Shown here: positions 8,208 to 15,635 of the stretch, piece after piece
Layout of the letters: each line of letters starts with the position of its first letter
Position numbering within the stretch: position 1 is the first letter of the stretch
Notes under the pieces: model-generated
Seen by the model: only the letters and a program-made list of their open reading frames with translations
The model's database searches: none
Told to the model about the DNA's origin: nothing
Assembly: GCF_049651025.1 (NCBI RefSeq)
Contig: NZ_JBASBH010000097.1
Coordinates: 1 to 34,664, forward strand
Length of the DNA: 34,664 nt
Reading direction: 5' to 3'
From: Parvibaculum sp049651025
GTDB taxonomy: Bacteria; Pseudomonadota; Alphaproteobacteria; Parvibaculales; Parvibaculaceae
Translations under genes and position numbers: made by a program

Positions 8208-9539
8208 ATGATGACAGAAGTTCAACGAAAGGCCGAGCATCCCGTGGCGGGCGCGCTCGACCGCTTCTTCCAGTTGCGCGAAAACAAGACGGGCATACGC
8301 GTCGAGGTCCTGGCGGGCGTCACGACCTATCTGACGATGGCTTATATCATCTTCGTCAATCCCGCGATCCTGTCGCAGACGGGCATGGATTTCGGTGCGG
8401 TCTTTGTCGCCACCTGCCTTGCCGCCGCGATCAGCACCGCGATCATGGGGCTCTATGCGAATTACCCCGTCGCGCTTGCGCCGGGCATGGGGCTCAACGC
8501 CTATTTCGCTTTCGTCGCCGTGCCGCAATTTGGCGGCGACTGGCGCACCGCGCTTGGATGCGTGTTTCTGTCCGGCGTGCTCTTTCTGGCCCTGTCACTT
8601 TCGCCCTTGCGCGAATGGCTCATCAACTCGTTTCCGCGCTCGCAGAAAAATGCCATTGCGGCGGGCATCGGATTCTTTCTCGCATTGGTCGGGCTGAAAA
8701 ATGCGGGCATCGTTGTCGCCGATCCGGTGACGCTGGTGAAGCTCGGACCGATTACGGCGCCTGCGCTTTTTGCGGCGGGCGGCTTTGTTGCGCTGGTGGG
8801 GCTTTCGGCGCGGCGCGTGCCGGGCGCGATCATTTTGTCGGTCCTGGGCGTCACGGCGCTTGCTGTTGGCCTCGGGCTGCAACCCTTTGAAGGGATTGCG
8901 GCCGCCCCACCCTCGCTCGCGCCGACATTCATGCAGATGGATCTGGTGCATGCGGCGCAGGCGGGCTTCGTTACCATCGTCTTTGTTTTTCTGCTGGTCG
9001 ATCTTCTCGACACGGCGGGAACGCTGGTGAGCGTCGCGGCGCGGGCGAAGATGCTCGATGCGGACGGCAAACTGCCGCGACTGCGCAAGGCGATGGTTGC
9101 GGATTCGGCGGCGAGCATCATCGGCGCGACGCTCGGCACCTCAACGACGACGAGCTATATCGAAAGCGCGGCCGGCGTCGACGCAGGCGGACGAACGGGG
9201 CTGACGGCGGTGGTCGTTGCCCTGCTCTTTCTCGTCAGCCTGTTTCTCGCGCCGCTCGCGCAGGCCGTGCCGCTTTATGCAACGGCACCGGCGCTCATCT
9301 TCGTTGCCTGCCTGATGGCGCGAGGACTTGGCGAGATTGAATGGGACGATCTGACGGAGGCTGTGCCTGCCATCGTGACGGCGCTGGCGATACCGCTGAC
9401 ATTTTCGATTGCGAGCGGAATCGGGCTTGGATTTCTCACCTATGCCGCCGTCAAAATTCTCGCCGGACGGGTGCGCGAGGCCAATGGCGCTGTGCTGATT
9501 ATCGCCGTCGCCTTCGCCATCAAACTCGCTTTGGAATGA
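8208..9539 (+). CDS. NCS2-family (AzgA-like) purine permease
   Basis: The 443-residue inner-membrane protein has 12-14 hydrophobic segments. It matches the AzgA-like branch of the NCS2 family, proton-linked uptake of hypoxanthine, guanine or adenine (E. coli GhxP, GhxQ and AdeP). Diagnostic features are the N-terminal TYLTMAYIIFVNPAILS, the APGMGLNAYFAF motif, the DLLDTAGTL segment and GTSTTTSYIESAAGVDAGGR, all at the expected places. Substrate specificity within the purines cannot be read from sequence. GGGGAAG precedes two adjacent ATGs (8208 and 8211), and 8211 has the more usual spacing. The gene is monocistronic, followed by the small RNA candidate on the same strand. Confidence 0.92.
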   Translation: MMTEVQRKAEHPVAGALDRFFQLRENKTGIRVEVLAGVTTYLTMAYIIFVNPAILSQTGMDFGAVFVATCLAAAISTAIMGLYANYPVALAPGMGLNAYFAFVAVPQFGGDWRTALGCVFLSGVLFLALSLSPLREWLINSFPRSQKNAIAAGIGFFLALVGLKNAGIVVADPVTLVKLGPITAPALFAAGGFVALVGLSARRVPGAIILSVLGVTALAVGLGLQPFEGIAAAPPSLAPTFMQMDLVHAAQAGFVTIVFVFLLVDLLDTAGTLVSVAARAKMLDADGKLPRLRKAMVADSAASIIGATLGTSTTTSYIESAAGVDAGGRTGLTAVVVALLFLVSLFLAPLAQAVPLYATAPALIFVACLMARGLGEIEWDDLTEAVPAIVTALAIPLTFSIASGIGLGFLTYAAVKILAGRVREANGAVLIIAVAFAIKLALE

Positions 9540-9608
9540 TGCAAAACGGTGGGCGCTTTTCAGATTCCGATTCTTGCGTATAAACCTGTGTCAATAGGAG
9601 AAAATTGC

Positions 9609-9637
9609 GTGACAGGGTGTCGCAGGCTGGCTATATT
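9609..9637 (+). promoter_or_regulatory. Sigma70-type promoter of the small RNA candidate
   Basis: GTGACA (9609-9614), a 17-base spacer and TATATT (9632-9637) each match the consensus at five of six positions. This predicts a start at about 9644. No plus-strand gene follows before the terminator at 9779. Confidence 0.55.
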
Positions 9638-9643
9638 CCTCAA

Positions 9644-9779
9644 CACAAAAGGGGATAGCGCGAAAAGCGCGGCCCAAGTTTAGGGAGGGAACGCTGACTT
9701 CGAAGGACAACCTTTGAAGGCGCGGCAAAGAGGGAACACTACGGAAGCAAGGCCACGAAAGTGGACCTTGCTTTTTTTT
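9644..9779 (+). ncRNA. Candidate free-standing small RNA, about 135 nt
   Basis: A promoter match and an intrinsic terminator bracket about 135 bases with no credible reading frame. The transcript would fold into at least three hairpins: GCGC-GAAAA-GCGC (9658-9670), a nine-pair stem CTTCGAAGG-ACAA-CCTTTGAAG (9698-9719, one G-U pair), and the terminator (9745-9773). Two nearly identical unpaired motifs, GAGGGAACGCT (9685-9695) and GAGGGAACACT (9730-9740), flank the middle hairpin. The RNA contains seven GGA triplets. It does not look like 4.5S RNA, tmRNA, RNase P RNA or 6S RNA. It could be a known alphaproteobacterial sRNA family that I fail to recognise. It lies convergent to the DUF1467 gene, 16 bases from its stop. 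Confidence 0.6.
9745..9779 (+). terminator. Rho-independent terminator of the small RNA candidate
   Basis: AAGCAAGG (9745-9752) pairs with CCTTGCTT (9766-9773), with an inner CAC-GAAA-GTG stem and stable GAAA tetraloop, followed by eight T (9772-9779). It is oriented for plus-strand transcription; the stem may also help end the minus-strand operon. Confidence 0.8.
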
Positions 9780-9795
9780 GTGCTTTTTCAGGCGA

Positions 9796-10098
9796 TCAGG
9801 GCTGCGGGGTGGAGTGCGCGCCCATCCAGTCGCTGGATTTCGGCATGAAGGGGATGTCATCGAAGCTGATGGGCTTGTCGATGACCACATAGGCGATGCC
9901 CAGCCAGATGATGCCCGCAATCACGGTGGTGATGAGCGCCTTGCGCACCATCAAAGGCCGGACAGGCGCGCCCGGATCCGTGCCATCCGTGCGGGGCTCG
10001 GCCTTTTCATGCTGGGAAACGACGCCGAAAGGCAGGACCGCGAATAGCACGACCCACCACGTCACCATGTAAATGGCCAAACCGGCTGTCCATGTCAT
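9796..10098 (-). CDS. DUF1467 family membrane protein
   Basis: The 100-residue protein has two membrane helices, at about 5-25 (start MTWTAGLAIYMVTWWVVLFA, with PFGVVSQ after it) and about 53-73 (KALITTVIAGIIWLGIAYVV), joined by a short charged loop. This is the typical layout of DUF1467, a family of unknown function found in Alphaproteobacteria and usually next to rnj and proS. GGAGG lies seven bases before the ATG. It begins 58 bases after rnj and is probably the last gene of the nuo-birA-rnj run. Confidence 0.85.
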   Translation of the reverse strand: MTWTAGLAIYMVTWWVVLFAVLPFGVVSQHEKAEPRTDGTDPGAPVRPLMVRKALITTVIAGIIWLGIAYVVIDKPISFDDIPFMPKSSDWMGAHSTPQP

Positions 10099-10127
10099 CG
10101 GGGCACCTCCAGGGGATGTCTTTTTTT

Positions 10128-10150
10128 CTGCCGCAGACTAGCAGCGGCAG
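10128..10150 (-). other. Hairpin between rnj and DUF1467 gene
   Basis: CTGCCGC (10128-10134) and GCGGCAG (10144-10150) form a seven-pair stem with a nine-base loop. On the minus strand it is followed by A residues rather than T, so it is not an intrinsic terminator. It could act as an mRNA processing or stability element. Confidence 0.35.
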
Positions 10151-10156
10151 GCCAAG

Positions 10157-11845
10157 CTAGATACGGGTCAGAATAACCGAAACCTGCGCCTTCTTGCCCC
10201 ATTCGCGGCGGATCGCGCCACGGACGGAGCGGCGCACGAGTTCGGCCACCGCATCATCGTCGCCACGGCGCTTGGCGGGCAAGCGATTCAGGGCTTCGTC
10301 GACGGCATCGAGCGCGCGCTCCTCGAAGGAGACGCCGCGGCTGTCTTCTTCCGGCAGGCCATGAAGGCGGACTTGCGGGTCGCCCCTCACCTCCCCGCTT
10401 CCATCAAGCACGAGGCTGACAAAAACCGAGCCGGCGAAAGCGAGCTTGCGGCGCTCCTGCACCGCGCCTTCATCGGACTCGATCAGCACGTCGCCGTCGA
10501 GATAGATGCGGCCTGAGGGAACCTCGCCGATGATCTCGGCGGGGCCCGGCGCAATGCGCATCATCAGGCCGTTGCGAATGACGACGGCTTCGGGAACCTG
10601 AAGCTCGCGCGCGAGCAATGCATGTTCGGCGAGGTGGCGCGCTTCGCCATGAACGGGAATGGCGACTTCGGGCCTGATCCACTGATACATGCGGGCCAGT
10701 TCGTCGCGGCATGGATGGCCGGAGACATGCACGAAGTGATCGCGCTCGGTGATGATCTTGATGCCGCGCTGGGCGAGACGGTTCTGAAGCTCAAAGATCG
10801 AGGCTTCGTTGCCGGGAATGATGCGGGAGGAGAAGATCACCGTATCGCCGGACGAAAGGGTCACGTTCGGATGGCTGTCATCGACGATGCGCGCAAGGGC
10901 GGCGCGCGGTTCGCCCTGACTGCCGGTGCAGATGAGCAGCACCTTGTCATGCGGCAGATAGCCGACATCATGCTCGGTGAGAAACGGCGGCAGGTCCGTG
11001 AGGTAGCCCGCCTCGCGCGCAGCGCCGACAAGACGGAACATGGCGCGGCCGACAAGAACGACATGACGGTCGCAGGCTTCGGCAGCCTTGGCGATGCTTT
11101 CGATGCGGGCGACGTTCGAGGCGAATGTCGTGACGGCGACGCGGCCTTCGCAATTGCGGATGACTTCGATCAGGCTTTTTGCAACATCGGCTTCGGAGCC
11201 GGAGCTGCCGGGCGAGAAGACGTTTGTGGAATCGCAAACAATCGCGCGCACGCCCTCGTCACCGATTTCGGTGAGGCGGGTGATGTCCATGTCATCGCCG
11301 ACGATAGGATCGGGATCGATCTTCCAGTCGCCCGTATGCATGATGAGGCCGAGCGGCGTGCGGATGGCCAGCGCGTTCGGCTCAGGGATCGAATGGGTCA
11401 GCGTGACGAGTTCGATGTCGAAGGGTCCGAGCGCGAAGCGACTGCCAAGCGGCACGATGTTGAGCGGCACCTGGCCTTCGATGCCTGCTTCCATCAGCTT
11501 GCCGCGCACAAGCGCCGCCGTGAAAGGCGTCGCATAGACCGGGCAACGCAAGCGCGGCCAGAGATGGGCGACGGCGCCGATGTGATCTTCATGCGCATGC
11601 GTCAGCACGAGGCCGAGAAGCGCGTCGGCGTGTTCTTCGATGAAAGCCGTATCCGGCATGATGAGATCGACGCCGGGCGTGCGGTCGTCGCCGAATGTCA
11701 CGCCGAGATCGACCATGATCCACTGGCGCGCCTTTTCAGGACCGTAACCGTAGAGATTAAGGTTCATCCCGATCTCGCCTGCGCCGCCGAGCGGCAGAAA
11801 GACGAGTTCGTCGCGGGTATTTTTCTGGGAGGTGGGTGATGTCAT
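10157..11845 (-). CDS. rnj: Ribonuclease J
   Basis: This is a metallo-beta-lactamase/beta-CASP ribonuclease with 5'-3' exonuclease and endonuclease activity, acting on mRNA decay and on rRNA maturation. The 562 residues include the zinc motif HAHEDH (H83, H85, D87, H88), the later metal aspartate in MHTGDWKID, and the beta-CASP motifs including HVSGHPCRDEL and IPVHGEARH. A C-terminal domain follows from about residue 450. The size matches family members (about 555-560). It begins nine bases after birA, so it is probably co-transcribed with the nuo operon, an arrangement common in Rhizobiales. Confidence 0.95.
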   Translation of the reverse strand: MTSPTSQKNTRDELVFLPLGGAGEIGMNLNLYGYGPEKARQWIMVDLGVTFGDDRTPGVDLIMPDTAFIEEHADALLGLVLTHAHEDHIGAVAHLWPRLRCPVYATPFTAALVRGKLMEAGIEGQVPLNIVPLGSRFALGPFDIELVTLTHSIPEPNALAIRTPLGLIMHTGDWKIDPDPIVGDDMDITRLTEIGDEGVRAIVCDSTNVFSPGSSGSEADVAKSLIEVIRNCEGRVAVTTFASNVARIESIAKAAEACDRHVVLVGRAMFRLVGAAREAGYLTDLPPFLTEHDVGYLPHDKVLLICTGSQGEPRAALARIVDDSHPNVTLSSGDTVIFSSRIIPGNEASIFELQNRLAQRGIKIITERDHFVHVSGHPCRDELARMYQWIRPEVAIPVHGEARHLAEHALLARELQVPEAVVIRNGLMMRIAPGPAEIIGEVPSGRIYLDGDVLIESDEGAVQERRKLAFAGSVFVSLVLDGSGEVRGDPQVRLHGLPEEDSRGVSFEERALDAVDEALNRLPAKRRGDDDAVAELVRRSVRGAIRREWGKKAQVSVILTRI

Positions 11846-11854
11846 GCGCGTAGA

Positions 11855-12622
11855 TTAGAGCGGCGGCGCGCGAAAGAACACATCTCCCGCAGAGATATGG
11901 CGAATTGCGCCCGATTGCAGCCTGACTTCGAGCGCACCGTCGGGCGCGAGGCCTTCAAACATGCCGTCGAAAGTCTCATCGGCAAGGCGCACGGTGATCG
12001 GTCCGCCCAATCCCGCCGCGCGTGTGAGCCATGCCTGACGGATCGCAGCGAAGCCCTGCACGTCTCGCCACTGGCGGATGCGCGCGTCGAACGCAACGGC
12101 AAGACGCTCCAGCGCTTGCGCGGGCGTGACGCCGGGAATGCCGAGCGCTGCCAGCGACGTTGCCGGAAATTCGATATTGTCTGGATGCTGCGCGAGGTTC
12201 ACGCCGATCCCGATGGCGAGCCATGCCAGTTCGGACCCGGCAATGCCTGACGATTCAAGCAGGATGCCCGCAAGCTTGCGCCCGTCATGCAGAAGATCGT
12301 TCGGCCATTTCAGCTTGAGGCCGGGGCGCAGCGTCGGCGGCAACAACCCGTCAACGGCATCGTGCACCGCAACGGCGGCGACGAAGGAAAGTTCAGCCGC
12401 CTTGCGCGGATTGACCTGCGGGCGCAGGAAGAGCGTGCCCATGAAATTTCCGCTGGGCGATACCCAGGCGCGTCCACGCCTGCCGCGCCCTGCGGTTTGC
12501 ATTTGGGCGGTGATCCAGATTGGCCCCTCCTCGCCCGCCTCGCCGAGACGTCGCGCTTCCTCGTTTGTGCTGTCGATCTCTGCGAAAGCCTTGAGAGCGT
12601 AGCCCTGAGGAAGCGTCGTCAC
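11855..12622 (-). CDS. birA: Biotin-[acetyl-CoA carboxylase] ligase, without repressor domain
   Basis: It activates biotin to biotinyl-5'-AMP and transfers it to the carboxyl carrier protein of acetyl-CoA carboxylase and other biotin enzymes. The 255-residue protein has the nucleotide/biotin loop GRGRRGRAW (45-53), KWPND (105-109), the lysine in GRKLAGILLE (K116) and the GIGVNL strand. It has no N-terminal helix-turn-helix, so it is a class I ligase without the DNA-binding repressor function of E. coli BirA. It lies three bases after nuoN and nine before rnj, inside one transcription unit. Confidence 0.95.
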   Translation of the reverse strand: MTTLPQGYALKAFAEIDSTNEEARRLGEAGEEGPIWITAQMQTAGRGRRGRAWVSPSGNFMGTLFLRPQVNPRKAAELSFVAAVAVHDAVDGLLPPTLRPGLKLKWPNDLLHDGRKLAGILLESSGIAGSELAWLAIGIGVNLAQHPDNIEFPATSLAALGIPGVTPAQALERLAVAFDARIRQWRDVQGFAAIRQAWLTRAAGLGGPITVRLADETFDGMFEGLAPDGALEVRLQSGAIRHISAGDVFFRAPPL

Positions 12623-12625
12623 GGC

Positions 12626-14074
12626 TTACGGCAACAAGGCGGAGGCAGCGATCTGCGCGCCCTGCATGAGCGGCGCGGGATAGACCACGAAGAAGATCGT
12701 GAACAGGCCGGAAAGGCCGAGCACAACGGTCAACTCCGCGGGCATGGGGCGCACGAAGGCGGGTGCGGGCTCGTCGAAATACATCACCTTCACGACGCGC
12801 AGATAATAGAAGGCGCCGACCACGCTCGCCAGAATGCCGATGACGGCGAGCGAATAGAGCCCGGCCTGCACGGCAGCGGCGAAGACGTAGAACTTCGCAA
12901 AGAAGCCCGCGAGCGGCGGAATGCCCGCCAGCGAGAACATCAGCATCGCAAAGATGAATGCGACCATGGGCTGCGAGCGCGAGAGGCCCGCCAGATCGCT
13001 GATCGACTCGACGTGACCTTCCGGGCGACGCATCGCAAGGATGCAACAGAAGACGCCCGCATACATGACGAGGTAGATCGCCATATAAACCAGCACACCG
13101 CGAATGCCGTCGGTCGTTCCGGCGGCGACGCCAACCAGCGCATAGCCCATGTGGCCGATGGAGCTGTAGGCCATCAGACGCTTGATGTTCGGCTGACCGA
13201 TTGCCGCGAAAGCGCCGAGGATCATGGAGGCGATCGAAATGAAGACGACGATCTGCTGCCACTGCGACGTGATGCCGGGGAACACGATGAAGAGCACACG
13301 CAGCGTCAGCGCCATGGCCGCCACCTTGGGCGCACCGGCGATGAAGAATGTGACGGGCGTCGGCGCGCCTTCGTAAACGTCCGGCGTCCACATGTGGAAG
13401 GGCACGGCGGACACCTTGAAGGCCAGCGCCGCCATGATGAAGACGAGGCCGAAGATCAGGCCGATCGAATTGTTCTCTTCGCCGATGACGCGGGCAATCG
13501 TGTGGAACTCGATGGAGCCGGTGAAGCCATAGACCAGCGAGCAGCCATAGAGCAGCAGTCCGGACGAGAGAGCGCCGAGGACGAAATATTTCAGGCCCGC
13601 TTCGCTCGACTTCGTGTTGTCGCGGTTGAACGCGGCCATCACGTAGATGCAAAGGCTCTGAAGCTCGATGCCGAGATAGAGTGCGATGAGGCTGCTCGAC
13701 GAGACCATCATCATCATGCCGAGCGCGGCAAAGGCCATCAGCACCGGGAACTCGAAGCGGTCCATGCCTTCGCGACGGATGAAGGACAGGGACATGATCA
13801 CGGCGGCGGCAGCGCCGAGCAGGATCAGCAATTTGACGAAGCGCGTGAAGGGATCGACCGTGAACATGCCGCTGAAGGTTTCAGCGCGCAGGTCGCCCTG
13901 CCCCGCAACGAGAAACGCCGTGACGACGAAGAGCGCGACGACGCCATAGGTGACGTGAGCCGTCGGGCTTTCCTTGCGGAAGACACCATACATGAGCAGG
14001 AGCATGGCGCCCGCGGCGAGCACCATCTCGGGAATGACAGGCCCAAAGGCCGGAAGGATGACTGCGTTTTCCAT
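12626..14074 (-). CDS. nuoN: NADH-quinone oxidoreductase subunit N
   Basis: NuoN is one of the three antiporter-like proton-translocating membrane subunits of complex I. The 482-residue protein has about 14 helices. It shows the expected features of the family: the helix with ALYLGIELQSLCIYVMAAF carrying the conserved glutamate, LKYFVLGALSSGLLLYG, FKVSAVPFHMWTPDVYEGAP with its lysine, and KRLMAYSSIGHMGYAL. It is the last nuo gene, 16 bases after nuoM and three before birA. Confidence 0.97.
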   Translation of the reverse strand: MENAVILPAFGPVIPEMVLAAGAMLLLMYGVFRKESPTAHVTYGVVALFVVTAFLVAGQGDLRAETFSGMFTVDPFTRFVKLLILLGAAAAVIMSLSFIRREGMDRFEFPVLMAFAALGMMMMVSSSSLIALYLGIELQSLCIYVMAAFNRDNTKSSEAGLKYFVLGALSSGLLLYGCSLVYGFTGSIEFHTIARVIGEENNSIGLIFGLVFIMAALAFKVSAVPFHMWTPDVYEGAPTPVTFFIAGAPKVAAMALTLRVLFIVFPGITSQWQQIVVFISIASMILGAFAAIGQPNIKRLMAYSSIGHMGYALVGVAAGTTDGIRGVLVYMAIYLVMYAGVFCCILAMRRPEGHVESISDLAGLSRSQPMVAFIFAMLMFSLAGIPPLAGFFAKFYVFAAAVQAGLYSLAVIGILASVVGAFYYLRVVKVMYFDEPAPAFVRPMPAELTVVLGLSGLFTIFFVVYPAPLMQGAQIAASALLP

Positions 14075-14090
14075 ATTGCTCTTCGTCTTC

Positions 14091-15635
14091 CTATCGGACC
14101 GCGATCATGCGCGCCGCGTCGAGCGCAACATTGCCGAGTTCGGCAAGCCTGTGCGCTTCGAGCGCGGCGGAGTAATCGGTAATCAGGTGCTGGACGGAAA
14201 CCGCCATGATGTTGAACAGGGGCGAGGGATAGATGCCAAAGAAGATCGTCGTCGCAACCAGCGGCCCCAATGTCAGTATCTCGCGCCGGTTGAGATCCAT
14301 GATGTTCTTCAGCGAATCTTTCACGATCGCGCCAAAGACGATGCGCCGATAGAGATAGAGCGCATAGGCGGCCGAGAGAATGACGCCGGTCGCCGCGATG
14401 GTGCCGACCCAGGTATTCACCTTGAAGGCGCCCATCAGCGTCAGGAATTCACCTACGAAACCGCTGGTGCCCGGCAGACCGACATTCGCCATCGTGAAGA
14501 TGAGGAAGGCGGCGGCATAAAGCGGCATGCGGTTGACGAGGCCGCCATAGGCGGAGATGTCGCGCGTATGCATGCGGTCGTAGATGACGCCGACGCAAAG
14601 GAAGAGCGCGCCTGACACCCAGCCGTGGCTGAGCATCTGGAAGATGCCGCCTTCGATGCCTTGCGTGGTACCCGTGAAGATACCCATCGTGACGAAGCCC
14701 ATATGGGCGACGGATGAATAGGCGATGAGCTTCTTCATGTCCTCCTGCACCAGCGCGACGAGCGAGGTGTAGACGATCGCGATGACGCTCAAGGCGAAAA
14801 TGAGCGGCGCGAAATCGGCGGATGCCACAGGGAACATGGGCAGCGAGAAACGCAGGAAGCCGTAACCGCCCATCTTCAGCAGGATGCCTGCCAGGATGAC
14901 CGAGCCTGCCGTCGGCGCTTCGACGTGTGCATCGGGCAACCATGTATGGACCGGCCACATCGGCATCTTCACCGCGAAGGAGGCGAAGAAGGCGAGCCAT
15001 AGCCATGTCTGCATGGTGGCGGAGAAATTGTGATCGATCAGCGTCGGGATGTCCGTCGTACCGGCGTCCCAATACATCGCCATGATGGCGATGAGCATCA
15101 GCACCGAGCCGAGCAGCGTGTAGAGAAAGAACTTGAAGCTCGCATAAATGCGCCGCTGGCCGCCCCAGACGCCGATGATGAGGAACATCGGGATCAGCCC
15201 GCCTTCAAAGAAAATATAGAAGAGGACGAGATCGAGGGCGCAGAAAACGCCGATCATCAGTGTTTCGAGGATGAGGAAAGCGATCATGTATTCGCGCACG
15301 CGCGTACCGATCGAATCCCAGCTTGCCAGAATGCAGGCAGGCATCAGGAAGGTCGTGAGGATCACGAACATGACGGAGATGCCGTCGACGCCCATGTGAT
15401 AGTTGATCGCGCCGCCGAGCCAATCCGTTTTCTGCACGAACTGGAAAGACGCCGTCGAGGTGTCGAAGTTCACCCAGATATAGAGCGAGAGAACGAAGGT
15501 GATGACCGTCGTCCAGAGCGCGATCCAGCGTGCGTTGCGGGCAACTGCCCCCTCATCGCCGCGCAGGATCAGGATAAGCAGCGCGCCCACCGCCGGGAGA
15601 AAGGTGATGAGCGAAAGAATGTATCCGTCGGTCAT
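14091..15635 (-). CDS. nuoM: NADH-quinone oxidoreductase subunit M
   Basis: NuoM is an antiporter-like proton-pumping membrane subunit of complex I, here 514 residues. Conserved elements include LVLFYIFFEGGLIPMFLIIG with the channel glutamate, the FAVKMPMWPVHTWLPDAHVE segment with lysine and histidine, KKLIAYSSVAHMGFV and GLPGTSGFVGEFL. The length is slightly above the E. coli protein, as is usual in Alphaproteobacteria. Its ATG overlaps the nuoL stop by one base (TGATG). Confidence 0.97.
   Translation of the reverse strand: MTDGYILSLITFLPAVGALLILILRGDEGAVARNARWIALWTTVITFVLSLYIWVNFDTSTASFQFVQKTDWLGGAINYHMGVDGISVMFVILTTFLMPACILASWDSIGTRVREYMIAFLILETLMIGVFCALDLVLFYIFFEGGLIPMFLIIGVWGGQRRIYASFKFFLYTLLGSVLMLIAIMAMYWDAGTTDIPTLIDHNFSATMQTWLWLAFFASFAVKMPMWPVHTWLPDAHVEAPTAGSVILAGILLKMGGYGFLRFSLPMFPVASADFAPLIFALSVIAIVYTSLVALVQEDMKKLIAYSSVAHMGFVTMGIFTGTTQGIEGGIFQMLSHGWVSGALFLCVGVIYDRMHTRDISAYGGLVNRMPLYAAAFLIFTMANVGLPGTSGFVGEFLTLMGAFKVNTWVGTIAATGVILSAAYALYLYRRIVFGAIVKDSLKNIMDLNRREILTLGPLVATTIFFGIYPSPLFNIMAVSVQHLITDYSAALEAHRLAELGNVALDAARMIAVR

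Noticed and set aside
12287..14182. Long plus-strand open frame (about 630 codons) opposite nuoN and birA
   Set aside because: Its product is a low-complexity His/Arg/Asp/Glu-rich sequence typical of the antisense frame of GC-rich genes, while the minus strand encodes clear NuoN and BirA.
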